A DNA stretch of 64,000 nucleotides from positions 1 through 64,000 of the forward strand of contig JAFGCC010000013.1 in assembly GCA_016932815.1 (NCBI GenBank). The letters run 5' to 3'. This document shows positions 29,849 to 38,744 of the stretch, in pieces; position 1 is the stretch's first letter, and the number at the start of each line of letters is the position of its first letter. A program made the position numbers and the translations under genes. The DNA comes from Microcaldota archaeon (GTDB lineage Archaea; Micrarchaeota; Micrarchaeia; Anstonellales; Bilamarchaeaceae). The notes under the pieces are model-generated. The model was not told the DNA's origin. It made no database searches and worked only from the letters and a program-made list of their open reading frames with translations.

Positions 29849-29920
29849 GCGGCCGTAGTCTAGTGGCTATGATTCGAGATTGCCAATTTCGAGGCCCGGG
29901 TTCAATTCCCGGCGGCCGCA
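29849..29920 (+). tRNA. tRNA-Gly (GCC)
   Basis: GCGGCCG...CGGCCGC acceptor; anticodon loop TTGCCAA; T-arm CCGGG TTCAATT CCCGG. Confidence 0.93.
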
Positions 29921-29994
29921 CTTTTCCCGCTTAGCCTTCAGGCTAGGCTGGAATGGCTGCTGGGAAAAGTGTGGCGTATTCGCCGAAGGCGAAT
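29919..29994. repeat. cluster of stem-loops immediately 3' of tRNA-Gly(GCC)
   Basis: CACTTTTCCC (29919-29928) pairs with GGGAAAAGTG (29962-29971) enclosing TAGCC-TTCA-GGCTA; followed by ATTCGCC-GAA-GGCGAAT. Confidence 0.6.
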
Positions 29995-30089
29995 CTGAGC
30001 CGCATCCCCCCTTTCTTTATGGTAGCAATATTCCCGGAAACCGTTAGGGTTTTATAGGCAATCTGAGAAGCGCACAATCGGTTGTTCGC

Positions 30090-30413
30090 ATGGAAGAAAA
30101 CTCCGAGACGGATTTTGATGGCGAGGAGGAGCTCTTAAGCTTCGTGGAAATGCGCGTTAGGCAGGTAAACAGCGAGCTTGACGACCTTGAGCGCGTGCAG
30201 GCATCCGAGCAGCCAGAGGAGTTTGAGAGGCGCAGGCAGAAAATAGAAAAGGGCGTTTTGAGGCTCAGGGACATAATCCAGGCAAACTACGTGAAATTCG
30301 CAGGGGGAGAAGAAAAGATTGAAAATTGGGAGGAAATCGACATGTATTCTTCTACCGTAACCCTCCTAGAGCGCCTAACCGAAATCACGGACACCAATAC
30401 GGTGGGAGTTTAG
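30090..30413 (+). CDS. small acidic hypothetical protein
   Basis: 107 aa, charged helical. Confidence 0.6.
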   Translation: MEENSETDFDGEEELLSFVEMRVRQVNSELDDLERVQASEQPEEFERRRQKIEKGVLRLRDIIQANYVKFAGGEEKIENWEEIDMYSSTVTLLERLTEITDTNTVGV

Positions 30414-30482
30414 TTTATAAAGAAGAGCCATTCTATTTATTCCTCCCTTAATAGCACGAAAAAGATATGGGTGCTTACACCC

Positions 30483-30579
30483 CATAATGCTTTTTCTTTG
30501 GGGGAACCGGCCCTTTCTTTCTTGAAGCTCGCTTCAAGAGATGCAACCGGAGGTTGCACAGATTTGCAAAAAGAAAGGG
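30483..30579 (+). repeat. dispersed modular stem-loop repeat, copy C (type I)
   Basis: CATAATGCTTTTTCTTTGGG left flank shared with copy D; 67 nt core identical to copy B (inverted); ends 8 nt before tRNA-Leu. Confidence 0.88.
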
Positions 30580-30586
30580 CAGATAT

Positions 30587-30670
30587 GCAGGGGTTGCCGA
30601 GTGGCCAAAGGCGCCAGGTTCAGGGCCTGGTCGGTTAGTCCGTTCGAGGGTTCGAATCCCTTCCCCTGCA
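30587..30670 (+). tRNA. tRNA-Leu (CAG)
   Basis: GCAGGGG...CCCCTGC acceptor; anticodon arm CCAGG-TTCAGGG-CCTGG; long variable arm. Confidence 0.94.
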
Positions 30671-30705
30671 TAAAATCCTAATAAGATGTTTTGAGATGAG
30701 GCCAC

Positions 30706-31407
30706 ATGAAAATAAAGGATGCCATAATCAGGGTCGTTGACTGCGAAACCACGGGGCTAAATCCAAAAGAAGACAGGGTAATAGAAGTCGCCAGGGTGGA
30801 CATGAACTACGAGTCCGGCATCGTTGATTCCAGTTCTTCGCTAATAGACCCGGAAAGGGACATCCCGATAGGCTCCATGGTGGTGCACCACATAACCAAC
30901 AAGATGGTGGAGGGCGCTCCTAAGCTGGAGGAGGTGTGGCCAGGTTTCAGAGAAGGGAACTTCCATGCGATGGCGGCCCACAATGCGGAATTTGATTTTG
31001 CCTTCCTCAAAACGGATGCGCCTTATCTCTGCACCATGAGGCTGGCCCAGCACCTATGGCCGGGGCTAGAATCCTACAAGAACCAGTATCTCAGGTATTA
31101 CCTCGGGATTGAGGAAGTGGGGGCGGACGTGCCGATGCACAGGGCGATGGGGGATACCACCGTTACCGCCCTCATACTTCATAGGATGCTAAAAATCGTA
31201 GTGGAGGAGAAGGGCATTGGGGACCTTGAGCGGCTAATTGAATGGGCAAATGAACCGGTATTGCTTGATAAGTGCTGGTTTGGCAAGCATTATGGGCAGA
31301 AATGGAGCGAGGTTCCCAAGGACTACCTTAGGTGGATGAAAACGAACAACGTCCGGATGGACGATGCCAACATGGCCCACACGGTGGAGCATTACCTTAA
31401 TATATGA
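30706..31407 (+). CDS. DnaQ-like 3'-5' exonuclease
   Basis: RVVDCETTGLNPKEDRVIEVA, AAHNAEFDFAFLK, HRAMGDTTVTALIL (DEDDh). Confidence 0.88.
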   Translation: MKIKDAIIRVVDCETTGLNPKEDRVIEVARVDMNYESGIVDSSSSLIDPERDIPIGSMVVHHITNKMVEGAPKLEEVWPGFREGNFHAMAAHNAEFDFAFLKTDAPYLCTMRLAQHLWPGLESYKNQYLRYYLGIEEVGADVPMHRAMGDTTVTALILHRMLKIVVEEKGIGDLERLIEWANEPVLLDKCWFGKHYGQKWSEVPKDYLRWMKTNNVRMDDANMAHTVEHYLNI

Positions 31408-31450
31408 GGCATGAAAAAGAGCATTGCCCAGCACGCACAGGGGAAGAAAA

Positions 31451-32434
31451 ATGGTTTCTATAAAAGTTGAAAAGCTCACAAAGAGCTTCGGGGATTTTAC
31501 CGCAGTAAATGACGTATCGTTTAGCATAGGCAAGGGCGAGGTCTTCGGGCTGCTGGGCCCAAACGGCGCGGGCAAGACCACCACCATCTCCATGCTCGCC
31601 ACGCTCCTCCCTGCTACTTCCGGAAAAGCGGAGATAGAGGGAAAAAGCATAACTTCAGACCAAGACGGAGTCCGCAAATCAATCGGGATAGTGTTCCAGG
31701 ACCAGAGCCTGGATGATGAACTTACCGCCTATGAAAACATGGACCTCCACGGCAGGCTATATAGGATGGAGGGAAAATTAAGGAAGGAGCGCGCACTTGA
31801 ATTGCTAAAATTAGTGGAGCTAGAAGGGAGGAAAGACGACCTGGTAAAAACCTTCTCCGGGGGAATGCGGAGGAGGCTGGAGATTGCGCGCGGGCTCCTG
31901 CACAGGCCGAAGGTCCTATTCCTGGATGAGCCTACGCTGGGGCTTGACCCGCAGACGAGGAACAAGCTCTGGGAATACATAGCGCAGCTAAATGAGGCGC
32001 AGAAGATAACCGTAATACTCACGACGCATTACATGGAGGAGGCGGACCGGCTCTGCAACCGCATTGCAATAATAGACCGGGGGAAGATAATAGCGGTGGG
32101 AACGCCATCCGAGCTAAAGGAGGGGATAGGAGGGGACGTGATAACGGTGAAATCCGAAAACCCCGAAGGGGTCTATGCGAGGCTCTCAAAGGAGAAGTGG
32201 GTAAAAAGAATCGAGAAGCACGATGGCTCTGTTACGGTAAACCTAGCGAATGCGGAAAAGCACATAGCGGGCATGGTGAAGATGCTAGACGGGCTTGAAA
32301 TTTCAACGTTATCCGTGCACAAGCCCACCCTAGAAGACGTCTTTTTGCACTTTACCGGAAGGACGATACGCGAAGAGGAAGCGGGCGCAAAAGAGGAGAT
32401 GCGCATGAGGCACCGGGTGTGGAGCAGGGGTTGA
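31451..32434 (+). CDS. ABC transporter ATP-binding protein (DrrA/CcmA-like)
   Basis: GLLGPNGAGKTTTISML, FSGGMRRRLEIARGLLHRPKVLFLDEPTLGLDPQTR. Confidence 0.93.
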   Translation: MVSIKVEKLTKSFGDFTAVNDVSFSIGKGEVFGLLGPNGAGKTTTISMLATLLPATSGKAEIEGKSITSDQDGVRKSIGIVFQDQSLDDELTAYENMDLHGRLYRMEGKLRKERALELLKLVELEGRKDDLVKTFSGGMRRRLEIARGLLHRPKVLFLDEPTLGLDPQTRNKLWEYIAQLNEAQKITVILTTHYMEEADRLCNRIAIIDRGKIIAVGTPSELKEGIGGDVITVKSENPEGVYARLSKEKWVKRIEKHDGSVTVNLANAEKHIAGMVKMLDGLEISTLSVHKPTLEDVFLHFTGRTIREEEAGAKEEMRMRHRVWSRG

Positions 32435-32435
32435 C

Positions 32436-33182
32436 ATGGACATAGTTTACACAATCTGGCTTCGAAGCATAAAGCGCTATTTGCGCTCAAAGAGCAGGAT
32501 AATAGGAAGCCTTGGGATGCCCCTTTTCTTCTTAGTAATAATGGGCTTTGGGCTAAATTCGGTCGTGGAGGTGCCAGAAGGCGGGGATTATGTGGGCTTC
32601 ATAATGCCGGGCATAATTGCCATGAGCATACTCTTTACCTCCATTTTCTCAGGCATACAAATCATCTGGGACAAGCAGTTCGGGTTCCTAAAGGAAACGC
32701 TGGTTGCGCCCGTTTCCAGGGTGGAAATAATGCTTGGGCAGACTGTGGGAGGGGCCACCACCTCATTGATACAAGGAGGGCTGATGCTGCTTCTTGCATT
32801 CGTTTTGGGGCTCAACCTAATCGGGCTAACCGGCCTGGGCATTGCGATAACTTTCATGGTGCTAATCGGGCTTGCCTTTACCGCGTTCGGGGTTGCAATC
32901 GCCTCCAAGATGGAGGACATGCACGGCTTCCAGTTGATAATGAATTTCGTGATTTTCCCCATCTTCGGGCTCTCCGGGGCGCTCTTCCCCCTAAGCGGGC
33001 TGCCGGAATGGGCAAGGCCCATAACGTATCTTGACCCATTGACCTACGGGGTTGAAGGAATAAGGTACGGGCTTAGCGGGGCTTCCCACATTGACCCCCT
33101 CCTGTGCTTCCTTGCACTAGGGGGATTCACGGTTGCCACGATATTGGTGGGAACGCACTTCTTTAGGAAAATAAAAATATGA
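32436..33182 (+). CDS. ABC-2 type permease
   Basis: Six TM segments; FPLSGLPEWARPITYLDPLTYGVEGIRY; adjacent to ATPase gene. Confidence 0.9.
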   Translation: MDIVYTIWLRSIKRYLRSKSRIIGSLGMPLFFLVIMGFGLNSVVEVPEGGDYVGFIMPGIIAMSILFTSIFSGIQIIWDKQFGFLKETLVAPVSRVEIMLGQTVGGATTSLIQGGLMLLLAFVLGLNLIGLTGLGIAITFMVLIGLAFTAFGVAIASKMEDMHGFQLIMNFVIFPIFGLSGALFPLSGLPEWARPITYLDPLTYGVEGIRYGLSGASHIDPLLCFLALGGFTVATILVGTHFFRKIKI

Positions 33183-33189
33183 GGGCGGA

Positions 33190-33528
33190 TTAACCGCTCC
33201 TCTCGCTGAAATCGAGGTCTATTCCGCCTCCCACTCCGAGGATTACGTTATAGACCATTGCACTAACGAAGCCGAAGATGAACATCGCAACCGCGGCCCC
33301 GACTAGGCTGATTACCCCCATAAAAAGGAGGATTACCGCGCCTCCCAGAGTCTGCGCAACGTCGGTTCCGGCAGCCAAACCCAAAAGAGCCATTACCCCG
33401 GTTATCAGGGTGTAGAGCACCAGCGAGATTAGCCCCAAAACGAAAGTCCATATCGCAAGCAGTTTTCCAAGCGAGACCGCCCCGATGTACTTAAGCGTTA
33501 CTTTTTGCATTTTTCCACCTGCTTGCAC
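33190..33528 (-). CDS. small membrane protein (DUF3566-like?)
   Basis: 112 aa, hydrophobic segments, VYNVILGVGGGIDLDF C-terminus. Confidence 0.6.
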   Translation of the reverse strand: MQAGGKMQKVTLKYIGAVSLGKLLAIWTFVLGLISLVLYTLITGVMALLGLAAGTDVAQTLGGAVILLFMGVISLVGAAVAMFIFGFVSAMVYNVILGVGGGIDLDFSERSG

Positions 33529-33615
33529 TAATTGGATTAAACTATAAAAAGCCTGCGCATTTGCGCATGGGGGGAGGCGGGGGATTTTTAATTTTGGGCG
33601 AAGTAGATATTTCCA

Positions 33616-35121
33616 ATGGCCCAGAAGAAGGTAAGCAAAAACCCCGAGTACGGTTCGCTTGCGCAGATACCAGCAAAGCTTGAGTTCCTAGACAGGATTG
33701 AAGCGGAATTCACGCACGTGGGCTATGCGAAAGTGGGGCACCTTACCAAGGCGGACATATCCGGAACCTATGGGCCCTTAAAAATCGGGCTGGGAACCGG
33801 GGTGCTGGGCCTTGAATACCGCAAGTACCCGCTGTTGTTCGCAGCCCCGAAAATGGAAGTGCGCGGGATTCTGGGGGACTTTGAGCTTTATTCTTCTGTG
33901 AGTGCCCCTGTGACATTCAAAATCAAGGAAACCAAGAATTACGTAGACGGATACGCCACCCTGGGCGGCGTATGGGAATCCCCCTTTGGCAGGGGCAAGG
34001 AGGCTCCGAAGGTGAGGCTGGGCATGGAAGCAGAGGGGAGCGTGCAATGGGCGGATAGCAGGGCCGTGCAATACCTCGTCCTAGCGGGATTGGGGGGCGC
34101 AGTAGAATACGGGAGGATAACCGCATATGCAACCGAGCAGCTCGTATTTACCGAAGAGAGCCCGATTAGCTCTGGTATATTCATGGTAAAGCACCACAAG
34201 GCAAGGGGCGGGCTAATATTCACCAGGGGGGACGTGGGGGCCGGAGCCGAATTCTTCCAGACGCCTTTTGAGAAGGGAGGGGAGCTCTCATTTACCCTGA
34301 AGATGGATTCTGCAAGCGCAAAGCTCTATGCGCAGTATTCGCGGGGCTGGGGCATAATAGGGGACAAGGCAAACCTGGGCCTCAACGTTGAATTCGGAGG
34401 GGGGAAGCGCAGGGTTCGCTCAAATGTGGAAGGCGGGCTCGGAGTGGGCGGGATTTATTCAAGCGATGATGCGAAAGATTACCCGGTTGGCAGCGAACAC
34501 GACGAGTTTTTCAAGGAGGCAATGGCAGGCTCAGAGAGCCTCTCGGAATTCGCAGGCAAATATCGCGGAAAAGGCAAAGGGGCAATCCTCCACGCGCTAA
34601 GCCGCCTTGGAGGATATGGTATGGACAATTACGACCACAACCTGCGGCCCGCAAGGAAACACCGGGAGGAAATCGCGGAAATAGGGACCGGGGGGTCCTT
34701 TGCCGCCATGCGCAAGACCGTACTCGAAGAAACCGAAGAAGGCGGGGGAGGGACATGCGGGAACATCGGCTCGGTCCAGCAGGAATTCCTAAGGGGGGCG
34801 GGCTGGACGGCATACGGGCTGCTTGTTCCCGGCAAGGAGAGTTCGCACTACATCACCCTTGCACAGGCTCCTGGGGATAAGGCCGCATACCTTGCAAACT
34901 ATGAGCACATCCTGGTAAATCCCGATGGGAGGGTGTTGCCGCTTCTTAGGAAGTACGCGCAGGAGAAGGGGGCAATCCCGCACGGCTTCTACATCTTCGG
35001 GGAAGGCAACCGCATTATCGGGTATTACGAATCCGATGAGAAGGCGCTAAGCCGCGCAATGGCCGGAGACGAGGACACCCTAAAGGATGCGCTGCTGCAT
35101 TCACGGCCCAGTAAAAAATAG
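33616..35121 (+). CDS. MAQK/LLHSRP family paralog 1 (beta-rich N-terminal half + transglutaminase-like C-terminal domain)
   Basis: Aligns with the ORFs at 39347, 46049 and 48480 end to end; TCGNIGSVQQEFLRGAGWTAY...HYITLA...LANY; C-terminus ALLHSRPSKK. Confidence 0.85.
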   Translation: MAQKKVSKNPEYGSLAQIPAKLEFLDRIEAEFTHVGYAKVGHLTKADISGTYGPLKIGLGTGVLGLEYRKYPLLFAAPKMEVRGILGDFELYSSVSAPVTFKIKETKNYVDGYATLGGVWESPFGRGKEAPKVRLGMEAEGSVQWADSRAVQYLVLAGLGGAVEYGRITAYATEQLVFTEESPISSGIFMVKHHKARGGLIFTRGDVGAGAEFFQTPFEKGGELSFTLKMDSASAKLYAQYSRGWGIIGDKANLGLNVEFGGGKRRVRSNVEGGLGVGGIYSSDDAKDYPVGSEHDEFFKEAMAGSESLSEFAGKYRGKGKGAILHALSRLGGYGMDNYDHNLRPARKHREEIAEIGTGGSFAAMRKTVLEETEEGGGGTCGNIGSVQQEFLRGAGWTAYGLLVPGKESSHYITLAQAPGDKAAYLANYEHILVNPDGRVLPLLRKYAQEKGAIPHGFYIFGEGNRIIGYYESDEKALSRAMAGDEDTLKDALLHSRPSKK

Positions 35122-35153
35122 CAGCAGGCGGAGCATCCTAAACGGTTTGGGGG

Positions 35154-36596
35154 CTATTCCGGGACTCTCCGCACTACTCCCAGTTCGCAATCTATTTCCA
35201 ATAGGTCGCCCGTCTTGAAAACCCTGGTCGCCATCCTGGTGCCCACTATGCAGGGAATCCCGAACTCCCTGGAAATTACGGCTGCATGCGAGAGGATTCC
35301 CCCCTCGTTTGTCACGATTGCGCCTGCCCGCTTGATTGCTACTACGAAGTCCGGGGTGGTCATGGAAGTGACCAGGATCTCCCCTTCCCTTATTGCTTTT
35401 GCATCCTGCGCGCTCATGGTCACCCTTGCCCTGCCTTTTGCATGGCCCTTGTTTGCTATTAGGCCGCGCAGTTCCACTATGTCTTCTTTGTGGGTGGAAC
35501 TTCCAAGGAGCTCCTCCTCCATATCCAGGCTCCATTCCCCAATCCCATGGAGTGACTCCCCGGTTTGGGAATCAAAATGGAAGAGGAAGCGCTTTTTGCG
35601 CTCTTCTATGAGCGCGTGGTCCGGCGGGGAGATAAATAAGGAGGGTATCTCTTCTGGAAGCAGGCACTTCACATCCTCTAGAGTGAGCCCCTTGCGCTTG
35701 CCTATTTCCCCCATTATCAAATCCAGATAATGGAGCATCCTCATTATGTATTCTTTCCTAAAATCCTGGTACCACGCGAATATGTCGAGCAGTTCCACCA
35801 GGGCCCTGCCCTGCCCATCGAGCCCAAGCCGCCCAAGCAGTACGCGCTTTCCCTCTTTTATTGATGCGGAATCTTCCTCCATCTTCCCAATCTGGGCTTT
35901 TGGGTCCGGAAAGTCGGAGAGCACGTTTTCCAATTGCGATTTGAAGAAATCCGCTCCCAGCGTTTCGGTGGAAAAGTAATTGTTGTGGAGCCAGTGGTAT
36001 TTTTCCGCATGCTCGCTTAGCATAGCGGAAACGTCCATGCCTTCGGATTTCGCTCCTGCAATCTTTAGCAGCTCGATGGATTCGCGCCTGCTAAATGATT
36101 CCCGCGTGGTGGTAGTGAGAAGGGAGAATGCCTCCTCCCGCTCTTTTTCTGGAAGCCTGGGGAGGAGTTCGCGCGCCATGCGCTCACCGGCATACCCAAC
36201 CGGCTCAACTAGCCCCCCTATCACGAACCAGTCCGTATAGGCATTGTGCAGTTCCGAATAGTATGACAATAATTCATCATTGGTTGCATCTTCTAATGAG
36301 AGGGAATTGAACCTGGAGAACAACTTATCCAGGCGCGAAGCCTGCGAGGCGATTTCGTTGCCCAATTCCCCCATTTTCCCCTCCTGCAGCAGACTCCCGA
36401 TTAGGTATTGCCCGTAATCTAGGAGTTCGCCCCAGAGGTTGTACCAGGAAACGATTTCGCCGTTGAATATGAGCGTGGAAGTGGGCCATGGCCTGCCGTA
36501 TTTTTCATCCATCGGGAGAATCCACGCCTCCATGCACATCATAATCGGGAGTATGGTGGCCTGCCTCTCCCAGTGGAACCATTTTTCGTCTTTCAT
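35154..36596 (-). CDS. PEP-utilising-enzyme swiveling (phosphohistidine) domain protein
   Basis: C-terminal GRARVTMSAQDAKAIREGEILVTSMTTPDFVVAIKRAGAIVTNEGGILSHAAVISREFGIPCIVGTRMATRVFKTGDLLEID; no recognisable ATP-grasp domain. Confidence 0.8.
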   Translation of the reverse strand: MKDEKWFHWERQATILPIMMCMEAWILPMDEKYGRPWPTSTLIFNGEIVSWYNLWGELLDYGQYLIGSLLQEGKMGELGNEIASQASRLDKLFSRFNSLSLEDATNDELLSYYSELHNAYTDWFVIGGLVEPVGYAGERMARELLPRLPEKEREEAFSLLTTTTRESFSRRESIELLKIAGAKSEGMDVSAMLSEHAEKYHWLHNNYFSTETLGADFFKSQLENVLSDFPDPKAQIGKMEEDSASIKEGKRVLLGRLGLDGQGRALVELLDIFAWYQDFRKEYIMRMLHYLDLIMGEIGKRKGLTLEDVKCLLPEEIPSLFISPPDHALIEERKKRFLFHFDSQTGESLHGIGEWSLDMEEELLGSSTHKEDIVELRGLIANKGHAKGRARVTMSAQDAKAIREGEILVTSMTTPDFVVAIKRAGAIVTNEGGILSHAAVISREFGIPCIVGTRMATRVFKTGDLLEIDCELGVVRRVPE

Positions 36597-37171
36597 AGGT
36601 ATTCCTCCAATTCATCGAGCCTCGCATTAAAATAGGGGATTGGGGGGAGGGAGAGCTCTTTTCGTATGCGGACAATCCGGTTGTAGTAGTGCGCAAGTTC
36701 CGCTTCCGGTTTGTAATCGTACACTTTCTCCCCGTACATGAAGCAGTCTAGGCAGTCCGCATCCTTTATGATCTCTGCTAGGGGAGTGTTTGAGTATTCC
36801 CATTTTTTGCTGTGCGAGGCGATTGCTTCGCAGATGCTAGAAATTTCAGAATCCGAAAAATCCCCGGAACCAGAAAGCATTTTGCGGGCCTCCTGGGCAC
36901 CGAGTTCCGCGTGGGAATCATATGTTCCTTCCAACACTACGTGGATGTCGTGGAGGGCTGCGGCTATTTCTGCAAGCTCGGTATCCACTCCCCTCTTTTG
37001 GGCGAAGAGGCGGGCGAACGCTATTACGCCTGAACTGTGCTTTAGCTCCCATTCCCTTGAGCTCTCCCCCTTTTCCGCAAGGGGGGAAGAGCCTAGTATG
37101 AGGCGCACTATTTTCGCCTGTATTTTTTCCGAGCGCGTAAGTGCGCTTCCCCTAAAATGGTGGTATCCCAT
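36593..37171 (-). CDS. HD-domain phosphohydrolase
   Basis: EWELKHSSGVIAFARLFA, EIAAALHDIHVVLEG, EAIASHSKKWEY, IIKDADCLDCF. Confidence 0.8.
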   Translation of the reverse strand: MGYHHFRGSALTRSEKIQAKIVRLILGSSPLAEKGESSREWELKHSSGVIAFARLFAQKRGVDTELAEIAAALHDIHVVLEGTYDSHAELGAQEARKMLSGSGDFSDSEISSICEAIASHSKKWEYSNTPLAEIIKDADCLDCFMYGEKVYDYKPEAELAHYYNRIVRIRKELSLPPIPYFNARLDELEEYL

Positions 37172-37206
37172 ATGATGCTTGCGGGGCGCAAAAGATATAT
37201 TAATTT

Positions 37207-37228
37207 ACTACTCCCAAATAGGAGTAGT
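37207..37228. promoter_or_regulatory. perfect inverted repeat, candidate operator in divergent intergenic region
   Basis: ACTACTCC-CAAATA-GGAGTAGT directly upstream of the TrmB-like start codon (37235). Confidence 0.6.
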
Positions 37229-37234
37229 GCGTAT

Positions 37235-38008
37235 ATGGGAAGGGAACTTTTGGAGCGGCTTGGCCTAACTAAGAAGGAAATCGCGGTATACCTCGCCCTA
37301 TTGGAAACCGGGCAGTCGCGGAGCGGGAGGATTGTGAAAAAGAGCGGGGTGCCCTCTTCCAAAATATACGGGGTGCTAGGCTCCCTCTCCGAAAAGGGGC
37401 TAGTTGGGGTAGTGCACAAGGGGGGAATAAAGGAATTCGGGGCGAACCACCCCTCCGTATTGAGGCACCTCCTGGAACTAAAAGAGAGGGAATTGGGGGA
37501 GATGGAGGAGGAGCTTGAGGGCGCCCTTCCCTCTCTGGAGCGGGAATACCGCTCCGAAAACGAGGAATACCACGTGGAAATATTAGAAGGGCTGCGGGGG
37601 ATAAAGAGCGTATATGACTTATCGCTTGGGCTATGCGGAAAGGGAGATGAGATGTGCACCATGGGATACCCGCTTCTTGCAAGCACCCTGCTCAATGCGT
37701 ATTTCAAGGAGTACCACAGGAAGCTGCGGGAGCTTGGGGTTAAGGCCCGGGTAATCTACGATTATGACACCTGGTTTGGAAAAGAGAGGGAAGATAGGCC
37801 CAATGCGAGGCAGAGGTACCTTCCCAAGGGGGTAAAAACCCCGGCATTCGTGCACGTATTCAAGGGCCACGTCGGGATAATGGTGGTAACGCAAAAGCAG
37901 AAACTGTGCATACTAATTAGGAACAGGGAGGTCTCAGAGAGCTACCTGCAATACTTCAATCTGCTCTGGAAAATTTCCAAAACTGGAACTCAAAAGAGGA
38001 TAAAGTGA
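37235..38008 (+). CDS. TrmB-like transcriptional regulator
   Basis: N-terminal wHTH LLERLGLTKKEIAVYLALLETGQSRSGRIVKKSGVPSSKIYGVLGSLSEKGLVG and C-terminal TrmB-like effector region. Confidence 0.82.
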   Translation: MGRELLERLGLTKKEIAVYLALLETGQSRSGRIVKKSGVPSSKIYGVLGSLSEKGLVGVVHKGGIKEFGANHPSVLRHLLELKERELGEMEEELEGALPSLEREYRSENEEYHVEILEGLRGIKSVYDLSLGLCGKGDEMCTMGYPLLASTLLNAYFKEYHRKLRELGVKARVIYDYDTWFGKEREDRPNARQRYLPKGVKTPAFVHVFKGHVGIMVVTQKQKLCILIRNREVSESYLQYFNLLWKISKTGTQKRIK

Positions 38009-38030
38009 AGATGAGTGCCAAGCGCATCCC
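38007..38030 (-). repeat. degenerate copy of the 5S rRNA 3' end + flank (copy 1)
   Basis: GAAGATGAGTGCCAAGCGCA shared with 39265 and related to 41062. Confidence 0.7.
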
Positions 38031-38061
38031 ATTTTCAGATAGGTTTATAAAGTTGAACAAT

Positions 38062-38075
38062 CAACTATATAGTTG
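38062..38075. promoter_or_regulatory. palindrome, candidate operator
   Basis: CAACTATATAGTTG perfect palindrome 12 bp upstream of the ATG of the HTH-MNT gene. Confidence 0.55.
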
Positions 38076-38087
38076 AGGAAACAACAG

Positions 38088-38672
38088 ATGTTAAAAGAAA
38101 CCGAACTGAGGATGCTTGCCGCATTCTTCCCCGAAGGCAAGGAAAGGACGACCAGGGAAATTGAAATGAGGTCGGGTTATTCCCATGAGCGTGTGTATTC
38201 CACGCTAAATGAATTAGAAAAAAGAGGCGTTCTCACAAAAAGGAGGGTGGGAAAAACGCTCGCCTATTCTGTTCCCGGCTTTAGTGACCAGCTGTATATG
38301 GCGTTCGCGCATTACTCGCTAAAGAGGAAAGAGAACTGGGCAGAAAAGCATCCAACCGCCCATAGGGCAATTGAAGAATTGGGGAGGGGGGCAAAACCGG
38401 ACTTGATGGTCGTTTTTGGAAGCTATGCGCGGGGGGAAGCAAAAGGGGCGAGCGACATTGACGTCCTGTGTGTAGGGGGAATTGGGGCCGAAAAAATTGC
38501 CCTCTCGTTGCGGCACAGATACAACTTAAGAATCAATCCCGTAGTGGTAAAAAAAAGTGATTTTGGAAACATTGCAACGGAAAACCCGGGATTCTGGGAA
38601 GATTTGGTAAATTTTGGAGTCGTAATCAACGGGTGGGAGATATTCTATAGGGTAGCTTATGCGGGGGAGTAG
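38088..38672 (+). CDS. wHTH domain fused to minimal nucleotidyltransferase (MNT/MntA-like)
   Basis: wHTH ERTTREIEMRSGYSHERVYSTLNELEKRGVLTKR; NTase motif VVFGSYARGEAKGASDIDVLCVG. Confidence 0.82.
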   Translation: MLKETELRMLAAFFPEGKERTTREIEMRSGYSHERVYSTLNELEKRGVLTKRRVGKTLAYSVPGFSDQLYMAFAHYSLKRKENWAEKHPTAHRAIEELGRGAKPDLMVVFGSYARGEAKGASDIDVLCVGGIGAEKIALSLRHRYNLRINPVVVKKSDFGNIATENPGFWEDLVNFGVVINGWEIFYRVAYAGE

Positions 38673-38744
38673 CCGCCAGGCAACGGAAACCTGCCCTCCC
38701 AGCCTTTTTATACGGAGCATTTCCAATAATCCCGAGGCGGTGGG

